The notes below the pieces were generated by a model. The model saw nothing but the letters and a program-made list of their open reading frames with translations, was not told the DNA's origin and ran no database searches. Below are positions 44,137-52,434 of a stretch of DNA of 64,000 bases, in pieces. The position numbers were made by a program, and so were the translations under genes. The first letter of the stretch is position 1. Each line of letters begins with the position of its first letter. Origin of the DNA: an uncultured Prevotellaceae bacterium (lineage in GTDB: Bacteria; Bacteroidota; Bacteroidia; Bacteroidales; Muribaculaceae); the NCBI GenBank assembly GCA_900320245.1, contig ONRP01000001.1:62001-126000 (forward strand). The letters are read 5' to 3'.

Positions 44137-46572
44137 ATGCAAGAAATAGTTCAAGAAGACCTGGTCGCAAGAGCGGTTGCCGCCGAGAAGAAGAAAAAGC
44201 GCGCCCGCACAGGTGTCAAGTGGGACCGTCTGTTCATGGCGTGTGCCTACAACTGGTACTGGTTTGTATTGTCAATGATTGTGTGCTCGTGCATCGCCTA
44301 CCTGTATGCTAAGAGCCAGCCGCAGTTCTATGTGGCCAAATCATCCATCCTGATCCGCTCCAAGGACAGTGCACAAGGCACGCCCTCGATGACGTTCAGC
44401 GACCTGGGACTGAGCACCGTGAACTACATCCCCAACGAGCCCCACAAACTCAAATCGTCAAGAGTGATGGAGGTTGTAGTGAACTCGCTGGGTCTGAATG
44501 TGCAGTACTTCGGCCACATGTTCCTGCGCGACGTGAACATCTACAAGAACACGCCGGTACAGGTCACCCCGCTGAAAGAAGTCACCTCGGGCTACACCAT
44601 CACCATCGTTCCCAAGAGTGCCGAAGAGTTTGAGTTCAAGGTCGGCCAGGGAGAGTGGAAGAAAGCCCACTTCGGCAACAAGGTGAACACCCAGTATGGT
44701 CCCGTTGCCATCACCAAGACCGACAAATTCAACGACAGCCACATCGACTACAACCTCATTGTAGTCGTGAGCAACCCGATGTCGACGGCAAGGGCTCTCT
44801 CGTCAGCAATGATGGTAGAACTTGCCGACGCCCACAGCGACGTGATCAACCTGGCCATCAGGGGCACCAACGCCGAGATGTGTGCCGACATTCTCAACGC
44901 CCTGGTTGTAGCCTATAACCAGGAGGGTATCAACGATATGAACCAGGTGGCCCGCAACACCGAGGCCTTCATTGCCGAACGTGTCGCCGACCTGTCCAAG
45001 GACCTGAGCGGCGTGGACAACGAAGTAGCCATCCTGACGGCTAATTCAGCCAACTCGATGATGCTGGGTGCCGAAGGCAACACGATGCGTCACGTTGATG
45101 ACACCGAGAACGTCATGCTGGAACTCAACCTGGCCAGCCAAATCCGCAACTTCATCGCCGGTATGGGTCCCAATGACCTGATTCCCGCCAACTCAGGCAT
45201 GAGCAATGCCGGTATCTCCGGACAGATCGACAGTTACAACCAGGCCATGCAGGAGTACCTGAAGATTGCCGCCACCTCGAGTTCAGAGAACCCCGTCATG
45301 AAGGAGTTGGCCAACACGCTGGCTTCCCAGAAGAGGACCATCATCGCCAGTATCGACAACTACATCTCCACGCTGCGCACCCGCCAGGGCCAGGCCCAGC
45401 GCCTGCAGAACCAGGCCCGCAGCAGCATGACGGCCAACCCGGCCCATGAGAAGGCCATCACCGAGGTTACCCGCCAGCAGAAAATCAAGGAGGAACTCTA
45501 CCTGTACCTGCTGAACAAGCGCGAGGAAAACGCCCTGCAGATGGCAATTACCGAGCCCAACGCCAAGGTGATGGAACCCGCTATTCCCAATCCCGTACCC
45601 GTTACCGCTCCGCTGTCGCGTATCGTTCTCACGGGTATGGTTATCGGTCTGCTGATTCCCGCCCTGATTCTGTACGGTGTATTCTGGTACTTCTCGCTCG
45701 ACAAGACCATCCACACGCGCCGCGAGATTGAAGAGGTGTGCGACATACCCATCCTGGGTGAGTTGCCGGCCAAGAAGGCCAATGTCACCGGCGAGATCGT
45801 GGTTAACGAGACCTCTAACGACCGCATGAATGAGGCCTTCCGAATAGTGAGGAACAACCTGGACTTCGTCACGAGTCAGAACAATCCCGACAACGATGCC
45901 ACAGTCATCCAGTTCACCTCGACCATGTCGGGTGAAGGAAAGAGTTTCGTTGCCGTGAACCTCGCCCTGTCCTACACCTATGTGAACAAGCGCGTGATTG
46001 TAGTCGACCTTGACTTGCGCAAAGGTAAGTTCTCGGAATATGTGGGCGTACAGGACGGTAAGGGTGCTTCGGCATTCCTGTCGGGCAAGGAGACCGACCT
46101 CCACAATGTCATCCACCACGGTGCATTGCACGAGGGCTTCGACATCATCAGTGTAGGTGCCATTCCTCCCAACCCCACCGCCCTGCTGATGAGCGAAAAC
46201 ATGACCAAGATGATTGACCAACTCAAGAAGGAGTACGACTACGTCATCCTCGATACCGTGCCCTATAACCTGATTGCCGACGCTGCTATCGTGAACCGCT
46301 TTGTGGACCTCACCATCTACGTCGTGCGTGACGGCCGTGTCGAGCAGCAGTACATGTACGAACTTGAGAATATGGCTGCCGAGAACAAGATCAAGAACCT
46401 CACGATCCTCGTCAACGACATCAAGGTGAGCAAGACCCGCTACAACTACTCGTATGCCTACGGTTACGGTAAGGGCTACGGCTATGGTTACGGCTACGGC
46501 TACGGCTATGGCTACGGTGGCGACAGCGGCGGCTACTATATCGACGACACTCCCAAGGAGAACAGATCATAA
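44137..46572 (+). CDS. Wzc-like polysaccharide co-polymerase and tyrosine autokinase
   Basis: An 811-residue inner-membrane protein controlling chain length. A basic N-terminus and first membrane span (about 35-57) are followed by a periplasmic Wzz domain with long helices to about 475. A second span (about 490-515) holds the PxxP-like PVPVTAP stretch. The cytoplasmic BY-kinase domain has Walker A STMSGEGKS near 600 and Walker A' VVDLDLRKG near 622. The end is a Tyr-Gly cluster (about 769-808) where autophosphorylation would occur. With ugd it probably serves the polysaccharide made by the 1-33 kb locus; no Wza-like outer membrane porin is seen. Confidence 0.92.
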   Translation: MQEIVQEDLVARAVAAEKKKKRARTGVKWDRLFMACAYNWYWFVLSMIVCSCIAYLYAKSQPQFYVAKSSILIRSKDSAQGTPSMTFSDLGLSTVNYIPNEPHKLKSSRVMEVVVNSLGLNVQYFGHMFLRDVNIYKNTPVQVTPLKEVTSGYTITIVPKSAEEFEFKVGQGEWKKAHFGNKVNTQYGPVAITKTDKFNDSHIDYNLIVVVSNPMSTARALSSAMMVELADAHSDVINLAIRGTNAEMCADILNALVVAYNQEGINDMNQVARNTEAFIAERVADLSKDLSGVDNEVAILTANSANSMMLGAEGNTMRHVDDTENVMLELNLASQIRNFIAGMGPNDLIPANSGMSNAGISGQIDSYNQAMQEYLKIAATSSSENPVMKELANTLASQKRTIIASIDNYISTLRTRQGQAQRLQNQARSSMTANPAHEKAITEVTRQQKIKEELYLYLLNKREENALQMAITEPNAKVMEPAIPNPVPVTAPLSRIVLTGMVIGLLIPALILYGVFWYFSLDKTIHTRREIEEVCDIPILGELPAKKANVTGEIVVNETSNDRMNEAFRIVRNNLDFVTSQNNPDNDATVIQFTSTMSGEGKSFVAVNLALSYTYVNKRVIVVDLDLRKGKFSEYVGVQDGKGASAFLSGKETDLHNVIHHGALHEGFDIISVGAIPPNPTALLMSENMTKMIDQLKKEYDYVILDTVPYNLIADAAIVNRFVDLTIYVVRDGRVEQQYMYELENMAAENKIKNLTILVNDIKVSKTRYNYSYAYGYGKGYGYGYGYGYGYGYGGDSGGYYIDDTPKENRS
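46458..46521 (+). repeat. Tyr-Gly coding microrepeat in the wzc-like gene
   Basis: About ten near-identical GGC-TAC / GGT-TAT six-base units encode the alternating Tyr-Gly tail. Such a run could change length by slippage in multiples of six without loss of frame, altering the number of phosphorylatable tyrosines. Confidence 0.7.
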
Positions 46573-46596
46573 CCTCAACCCAGTTTTTCACGACAT

Positions 46597-47916
46597 ATGA
46601 GAATCGCGGTTGTAGGAACCGGATACGTCGGACTTGTCACGGGCACCTGTTTCAGTGAAATGGGTGTCCATGTGACATGTGTCGATGTAGACAAGGACAA
46701 AATCGACGCCCTGAACCAGGGCATCATCCCCATCTATGAGCCTGGGCTCGAGACGCTCGTGCGCAAAAACAGGAAGTCGGGGCGCCTGAACTTCACGACG
46801 CACCTTGAAGATGTCCTCGACGGCGTGGACATCGTCTTCAGCGCCGTGGGCACGCCTCCCGACGAAGACGGCAGCGCCGACCTGCGGTATGTGCTCGAAG
46901 TGGCCCGCACCATCGGCCAGCACATGAACCACTACCTCATCGTCGTCACCAAGAGCACCGTCCCTGTTGGCACGGCCCGCCGGGTGAAAGAGGTCATCAG
47001 CGAGCAACTGCGCGCACGAGGGGTGGACATCGAGTTTGACGTGGCCAGCAACCCCGAGTTCCTGAAAGAGGGCAACGCCGTGAAAGACTTCATGAGTCCT
47101 GACCGTGTGGTCGTGGGTGTGGAGAGTGAGCGTGCACGCAAACTCATGTCACGCCTCTATAAGCCCTTCATGATCATGAGCGACCGCATGATTTTCACCG
47201 ACATCCCGTCGGCCGAAATGATCAAGTATGCCGCCAACTCGATGCTTGCCACCCGCATCAGTTTCATGAACGATATCGCCAACCTGTGCGAACTGGTGGG
47301 CGCCGACGTGAACATGGTGCGTAAGGGCATCGGCAGCGACACGCGCATCGGCAAGAAATTCCTGTATGCCGGCTGCGGCTATGGTGGTTCATGTTTCCCC
47401 AAGGACGTGAAAGCCCTCATCAAGACTGCCGCCGACAAGGGATACACCATGCGTGTGCTGCAGGCTGTCGAGGAAGTGAATGCCGAGCAGAAACTGGTCC
47501 TGTTCCGCAAACTCGTCAAGTATTACGGAAGCGAGGAGGCACTGCAGGGCAAGGTCATCGCCGTGTGGGGCCTGTCGTTCAAGCCCGAGACCGACGACAT
47601 GCGCGAGGCGCCGTCGCTGATTCTTATCGACCTGATGCTCAAGGCCGGTGCCACGGTCAAGGTGTATGACCCCGTGGCCATGAACGAGTGCCGCCGTCGC
47701 CTGGGCGACCGCGTCATCTACTGCTCCGACATGTATGATGCCGCCAACGGTGCCGATGCGCTGATGCTGGTCACCGAGTGGAAAGAATTCCGCTTACCCA
47801 ACGTCGAGATGCTGCGCACCGGAATGAAGGGTCACCTGATTCTGGACGGCCGCAACATCCTGGACGGCGACGAACTGCTGCAAGCCGGATTTGAATACCA
47901 CTGCATCGGCAAGTGA
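46597..47916 (+). CDS. ugd: UDP-glucose 6-dehydrogenase
   Basis: A 439-residue cytoplasmic enzyme making UDP-glucuronate from UDP-glucose with two NAD. MRIAVVGTGYVGLVTG is the NAD site, NPEFLKEGNAVKDF and the catalytic Cys266 in GGSCFPKD are intact, and WGLSFKPETDDMREAPS marks the C-terminal domain. It is 24 bases behind the wzc-like gene. It implies an uronic acid in the surface polysaccharide. A GDP-mannose dehydrogenase is less likely from the motifs. Confidence 0.92.
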   Translation: MRIAVVGTGYVGLVTGTCFSEMGVHVTCVDVDKDKIDALNQGIIPIYEPGLETLVRKNRKSGRLNFTTHLEDVLDGVDIVFSAVGTPPDEDGSADLRYVLEVARTIGQHMNHYLIVVTKSTVPVGTARRVKEVISEQLRARGVDIEFDVASNPEFLKEGNAVKDFMSPDRVVVGVESERARKLMSRLYKPFMIMSDRMIFTDIPSAEMIKYAANSMLATRISFMNDIANLCELVGADVNMVRKGIGSDTRIGKKFLYAGCGYGGSCFPKDVKALIKTAADKGYTMRVLQAVEEVNAEQKLVLFRKLVKYYGSEEALQGKVIAVWGLSFKPETDDMREAPSLILIDLMLKAGATVKVYDPVAMNECRRRLGDRVIYCSDMYDAANGADALMLVTEWKEFRLPNVEMLRTGMKGHLILDGRNILDGDELLQAGFEYHCIGK

Positions 47917-47950
47917 GGCCTTGCGCCCCCGAGCCGTCATCACAAGATAT

Positions 47951-47990
47951 CACAAGAGAGGCCTCTGGAAATCCAGAGGCCTCTCTTGTG
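47951..47990. terminator. bidirectional terminator
   Basis: An 18-pair perfect stem (47951-47968 with 47973-47990) and a four-base loop lie between the convergent ugd and endonuclease genes. One of the strongest hairpins of the window. Confidence 0.85.
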
Positions 47991-48011
47991 ATTAACCCGC
48001 AGGTCGATGGT

Positions 48012-50618
48012 CTACTTGACCACCACCTTGCGCGAAGCGGTATCGCCCGAAACCAAGTAGATGCCGGCGGGCAGGTCGATAAAGGTTTCGCCTTCGGACA
48101 TAATCAAGGCACAGCAGGCAGCGTCCATGTCATAGACCTCGAGCATCTCGCCGCTGTGATTGTCGACCATGATGCCGCCCTGGACGGGAACAGCGTCCCA
48201 ATAATCGGCAGCCGCTGCATTCTGTTGCACGCCCAACACGGTGGAAATCAAACTGGTGACGTCGTTAATGTCGATGGCATTATCTCCGTTGACATTGGCG
48301 GCCTGGCTATCGAACGGATCGACTACCTGGCCCAGCACATGGGAAATAAGCGCCGTCACGTCATTGATATCAACCTCGCCATCCATATTCACGTCACCGA
48401 TTTTCACCTGCTTGGGGTTCACGGTGCCCTGAACGTCGGCATAAGCCATCACAGTGCCTGTCGTTGCCGTAACGGTGCCGTTATATTCGCCTGCAGTACC
48501 GGTGTCGGCAAGACGCACATAGAAGACTTCGCCCGTCGGGTCGAGTGTGAGGGTGCGGCTCCAGGTATAACGGTTCAGGCTGAGTTCAAAGTTGCCTTCA
48601 ACGCTGAGGGTGATATCGTCACTGTTGTTCTCGGCACTCACGGTTCCCTGCACATAGGGGGAAGCACCATCCTGCTCGGCCTCGATGGCATCAAGCGATG
48701 TGATGGAGATGGTGGGAGCAGCAACCTTGTTGGCCGTCAAGTTGACCGTCACACTGGCCTCACTGCGGCCGATGGTCAGCGTGCCCGTGGCACTGCCGGC
48801 AACCGACGAGGTGTAGGTCACAATAACGCTCGTGCCGTTGTTGGCAGCACTAGCGATGATGGCAGAGGGGGTAACAGAGAAGCCCGCGCCGCTCACACTG
48901 ACACTGAGCGTCTGGGTCAAGTCACTGCCCTTGACGTTGATAATCCTGCTCACCGACGTGCCCGTGGCGGGGATGGTACCCACATCCACTGTCGAGCCGT
49001 TGACCGGTGCCGTGATTTGAGGATTGGTAACAGGTGCGCTGTTGCTGGTGATGGCTATGTCGTCGATATTGAGACGCGAGCCAGCAGTCTGAGCAAACTT
49101 GAAGCGAACATTGCCCGTGACATTCAGATTATAGATGTACTGCTGCCAGGTAGAGTTGGGGGAGCATGTAGCAAAGGTTGTCCAAGTGCTGCCGCCGTTG
49201 GTACTGTATTGCAACTGAATGGTCGGATTAGCATCGCTGCCATACTTAGCGGCATAGAAGGTCAACTGGCTAGCACCGTCGGTCACGTCCTCGGCCATTG
49301 CGATATAGGAATTGGTGTTCTTACCGAAACGGCAACCGAGGGCGTCATTCCAGTGGTCATTGGTCTGGCTGAAAAGGCCAGCGTTGGAGAAATCCCACTT
49401 GAATGCCTTGCCCTGCACCGTCTTGTCGTTGTAGTTATCATATCCGCTGCAACCTTCCCAGGTCTCGATAGTCTCGGTAGCGCCCGAGCCGCCTCCCGAG
49501 TTGTAGGTCGCTGTCAACGTCGTGATGTTGCTCACCTCGCTGCTGCTGATGGTCATGCGGCCCGTTGCATTGGTTGCCGTGCCGTTATAGGTCACGGTGA
49601 CACTTGTGCCGGCATTGACGGCAGCCGCAGTGAGCGTGCTCGGCGTGACGGAGAATCCTGTGCCGGTAACCGACACCGTAACCGATTTAGTCAGATAAAC
49701 GCCCTTGACGGTGATGCTCTTGCTCACACCGCTGCCCGTATTGGTGCCCACGTTGATGGTCGAACCGTTGGTGGGTGATGAAATCACAGGCGCGGTGGAT
49801 GCGCTGCCCGTCCAGGCAGAGCCCGTATTATTGCCCCACAGGTATTCGGCCAACTCGGGATGGTCGATGAACGGGTTGCGGTTGTTCTGTATCCCATACA
49901 CCGCATCGTTGCGGTTGGACTCCAACGTGCTCACCGGGTCGTTGCGGTGCCATTCGAGCAACTGGCTGATGGCCCATGGTGTCAAATGCTTGTAACTGCT
50001 GTTGGTGAACACCACACTACCACTTTCGCTGGTCCAAGTGCCGACGCGGTCCATATAGCGCACCACCATATAAAAATAAGTACGAGCGAAGTCGCCCTTG
50101 TACTCGTCGGCTACCTCAAACACCGTTCCCGAGTATCCGCTATGGGTGCAGTTGCCCAGTTTGCCGGTTCCGCATGGTGTGCCGTTGGCACAGTCACCGA
50201 AGGGGTGATTGCCGCGCTGGTTGTTCACCCATCCATCGACAGGATACAGATGGTACAGGTCGGAGTACATGGTGTCCTGTTCAGCGCCCCACCAACTATT
50301 GGGCACCGAGTGCTCACGGTTGTAGCAGTCACCGACACCGCTGTAATTGCCGCACTGGTTGGTTCCATAGGTGTACTGCGTTGTTGAGTAACGGTCAATA
50401 ATTATATTTCCGTTGCAATCGGTGGTTTTGAATTTTTCCCACAGGTTTTGATAATAGATCCTGTAGTGACCTCTGATGATTTTGTGCAACGAGGACATCA
50501 GTTCCTGGTCTGTTTTACCCAATGCCGTGTTGTAGTAGCCATTGGGTATCGCAGCCGTCGCCTGCAGGCCTATCAAGGCCGCCACAGCGAGCGCAATGAC
50601 ATGAAGAATCTTTTTCAT
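48012..50618 (-). CDS. secreted endonuclease I family protein with Ig-like modules, dockerin and sorting tail
   Basis: An 868-residue exported protein. Signal peptide 1-22; EndA-type nuclease at about 25-270 with CYNREHSVPNSWWG (beta-beta-alpha metal His), DLYHLYPVDGWVNNQRGNHPFG and EWHRNDPVS; two Ig-like repeats flanking a jellyroll-like domain with WEGCSGYDNY and LNIDDIAI (about 380-540); a beta domain; dockerin-like loops at about 742-797 (DVNMDGEVDINDVT, NVNGDNAIDINDVT); and a last segment (about 808-868) with PAGIYLV and KVVVK that looks like a type IX sorting tail. Probably degrades extracellular DNA or RNA. Confidence 0.88.
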   Translation of the reverse strand: MKKILHVIALAVAALIGLQATAAIPNGYYNTALGKTDQELMSSLHKIIRGHYRIYYQNLWEKFKTTDCNGNIIIDRYSTTQYTYGTNQCGNYSGVGDCYNREHSVPNSWWGAEQDTMYSDLYHLYPVDGWVNNQRGNHPFGDCANGTPCGTGKLGNCTHSGYSGTVFEVADEYKGDFARTYFYMVVRYMDRVGTWTSESGSVVFTNSSYKHLTPWAISQLLEWHRNDPVSTLESNRNDAVYGIQNNRNPFIDHPELAEYLWGNNTGSAWTGSASTAPVISSPTNGSTINVGTNTGSGVSKSITVKGVYLTKSVTVSVTGTGFSVTPSTLTAAAVNAGTSVTVTYNGTATNATGRMTISSSEVSNITTLTATYNSGGGSGATETIETWEGCSGYDNYNDKTVQGKAFKWDFSNAGLFSQTNDHWNDALGCRFGKNTNSYIAMAEDVTDGASQLTFYAAKYGSDANPTIQLQYSTNGGSTWTTFATCSPNSTWQQYIYNLNVTGNVRFKFAQTAGSRLNIDDIAITSNSAPVTNPQITAPVNGSTVDVGTIPATGTSVSRIINVKGSDLTQTLSVSVSGAGFSVTPSAIIASAANNGTSVIVTYTSSVAGSATGTLTIGRSEASVTVNLTANKVAAPTISITSLDAIEAEQDGASPYVQGTVSAENNSDDITLSVEGNFELSLNRYTWSRTLTLDPTGEVFYVRLADTGTAGEYNGTVTATTGTVMAYADVQGTVNPKQVKIGDVNMDGEVDINDVTALISHVLGQVVDPFDSQAANVNGDNAIDINDVTSLISTVLGVQQNAAAADYWDAVPVQGGIMVDNHSGEMLEVYDMDAACCALIMSEGETFIDLPAGIYLVSGDTASRKVVVK

Positions 50619-50672
50619 CTTGTTTTAAAGTGTTATGGTTTAATTGATTGGTTAACGGATTTAATCAGATTG

Positions 50673-50680
50673 CAAATTTA
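50673..50680 (-). promoter_or_regulatory. candidate -7 box of the endonuclease gene
   Basis: TAAATTTG on the minus strand, 55 bases before the ATG. The -33 box is not clear. Confidence 0.5.
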
Positions 50681-50872
50681 CAAAAAAAGCACATAAGAGC
50701 GAATAGAGATTGAAAGTTTTCAACAAAAAGGCACAAAGGTAGTACAAAGGCGGTGTGTCATAAATCCGACTCAGCAACTTAACCGTGCTTTGGGCGGTTA
50801 TAGTTCAATCAGTTGAATTAATGTATTGACGAATTTTTTGTGCTTAATGCAGATTATTTCAAAAAAACTGAT

Positions 50873-51050
50873 TATCTTTGCAATAGATATGAATTTGACA
50901 GATATCATATTTTTCAAAAACAATAATGGGTTGACTAATCCATTGAGATTCAGCGAATTATTACCCCCCCAGATTCAGTAGGGTACTTTTTCGGCTTTTT
51001 ATCTCTACACGGCACAAGCCAGCGCAAGTTGGTTTGTGCCTCTTTGTTTT
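50873..51050 (+). ncRNA. candidate leader or small RNA ended by a hairpin
   Basis: A -7-like box TATCTTTG at 50873-50880 is followed about 130 bases later by an 11-pair hairpin (51011-51021 with 51030-51040, one G-T pair) and TCTTTGTTTT. The hairpin ends 37 bases before the ATG at 51087. It may be an attenuator of that gene or end an independent RNA. No known riboswitch was recognised. Confidence 0.35.
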
Positions 51051-51086
51051 GTAATTCCTTACATTAATCCAATAATCAATTAAACT

Positions 51087-52154
51087 ATGAAAAGATTATT
51101 ATTACTTTTGGCTCTTTTCCTCAGCCTTTCGGCATGGGCAATCGAGCAAGACAATGACGGCTACTACCTCATAGGTTCAGCCGCTGACTGGGATGAATTT
51201 GCTGCTATTGTTCTCAATACTAACGCTTCAGCAAACGCTATAATGATAGCAGATGTTGATCTAGGTGACGACCAAACAAGAATTGGGGACACTAGAGGTA
51301 ATGAACTTGGCGTAAAATATAGTGGGACTTTTGATGGCCAAGGTCACACTCTTACAATAGCATATAACATTACTGGTAATAATATGTGCGCACCATTTAC
51401 AAAAGTTAATGGTGCAACAATTAAAAATCTGCATGTCAATGGTACATTGGTAACAATGTTCTGCCATTGTGCTGGAGTTATTGCAGATGCTTATGGAACT
51501 ACTACAATTGAAAACATTTGGGTTTCAGCCGACATAACATCAAAGAACACTTCATATGACGAGTGTGCTGCTTTTGTTGGATGTAAAAAGAATGGCACGC
51601 TAATAATAAAGGATTGCCTATTCAGCGGATCAATTATTACGATAAATAATTCAATTTGGAATGGAGCGTTTCTCGGTTTCATCGATGGTGAAAACTATAC
51701 AACAGCAACCATCACTAATTGCTTGTCAACAGGAACATTCAACTATAGTACAGATCCGTCCAATATACCAAACAGGGGCACCATTATCAATAGTTACATA
51801 AAAAAGTTCCCAACCAGTATTCCCGAAGAAATGCAATGCACTGTTGAGCAGTTGGCTGACGGTACGATTGCCACGGCACTACAGGCAGGACGAGAGGAGG
51901 AAGTATGGGTACAAGATACCGAGAACGGCACGCCGATGTTAAAAATCTTCATGCATACCTCATCCATGCTTGGCGATGTCAACAATGACCACTCAGTCGA
52001 TATCAATGATGTCACAGACATGATTGACTATGTGTTGGGCAAGCCCGTAACACCGTTCAACGAAATAAATGCAAATGTGTGTGATGATGCTACTATCGAC
52101 ATCAACGATGTAACTACTCTCATCAATTTTGTGTTAACTGGCACTTGGGAGTAA
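51087..52154 (+). CDS. secreted beta-helix/GLUG-like protein with dockerin
   Basis: A 355-residue exported protein. Signal peptide 1-18 (MKRLLLLLALFLSLSAWA). The middle (about 60-240) has GTFDGQGHTLTI and recurring strand-turn units with N, G and C at turns, like the GLUG or right-handed beta-helix proteins of Bacteroidales. The end (295-355) is a two-loop dockerin with DVNNDHSVDINDVT and a second loop NVCDDATIDINDVT, in which the first calcium-binding Asp is Asn and a Cys occurs. The gene is AT-rich compared with its neighbours. Function unknown; probably surface adhesion or glycan binding. Confidence 0.7.
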   Translation: MKRLLLLLALFLSLSAWAIEQDNDGYYLIGSAADWDEFAAIVLNTNASANAIMIADVDLGDDQTRIGDTRGNELGVKYSGTFDGQGHTLTIAYNITGNNMCAPFTKVNGATIKNLHVNGTLVTMFCHCAGVIADAYGTTTIENIWVSADITSKNTSYDECAAFVGCKKNGTLIIKDCLFSGSIITINNSIWNGAFLGFIDGENYTTATITNCLSTGTFNYSTDPSNIPNRGTIINSYIKKFPTSIPEEMQCTVEQLADGTIATALQAGREEEVWVQDTENGTPMLKIFMHTSSMLGDVNNDHSVDINDVTDMIDYVLGKPVTPFNEINANVCDDATIDINDVTTLINFVLTGTWE

Positions 52155-52183
52155 GCATATCATTCCAGAGAGATATTATAGAA

Positions 52184-52215
52184 ATATGCGTCAGCCCATG
52201 CGGCTTGGCGCATAT
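52184..52215 (+). terminator. terminator after the GLUG-like gene
   Basis: ATATGCGTCAGCC pairs with GGCTTGGCGCATAT (one bulge, five-base loop). The T tract is weak. It lies 30 bases beyond the stop. Confidence 0.55.
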
Positions 52216-52224
52216 TTCACATTA

Positions 52225-52320
52225 TTGGTTTCCGTTAAAATCCCCATACGGGGCGATAAGGCTCCGCAGGTTTCACACACGGCTAAACCCTAATCGTCCC
52301 TATGGGACTTCGACATAATC
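52225..52320. other. palindrome-rich intergenic segment, repeat-like
   Basis: Two small palindromes, CCCC-ATA-CGGGG near 52243 and GTCCC-TAT-GGGAC near 52298, lie in an otherwise gene-free stretch. A related CCCTATAGGG occurs near 55911. The segment looks like a dispersed intergenic element, but with only this window that cannot be shown. Confidence 0.3.
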
Positions 52321-52391
52321 AAAATAAATTTTCGTTGCGCTCGACAAAGAGAATAAACCCTCATTGTTCTCGCTTTATCGGAATTTTGTAT

Positions 52392-52399
52392 TACTTTTG
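52392..52399 (+). promoter_or_regulatory. candidate -7 box of the amylase gene
   Basis: TACTTTTG fits TAnnTTTG, 35 bases before the ATG. The -33 box is not clear. Confidence 0.5.
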
Positions 52400-52434
52400 C
52401 AAAATCATTATAAACATTTGACCTCTTTGTTTCT

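Larger units (their letters stand above)
50619..51086. other. intergenic region with divergent signals
   Basis: 468 bases between divergent genes. On the minus strand TAAATTTG (50680-50673) is a likely -7 box for the nuclease. On the plus strand TATCTTTG (50873-50880) and a terminator-like hairpin (51011-51050) suggest a short leader RNA. No gene is supported. Confidence 0.55.

Noticed and set aside
47913..49778. A 621-codon plus-strand frame opposite the endonuclease
   Set aside because: No start signal or motifs; the minus strand gives a complete signal peptide, nuclease and dockerin.
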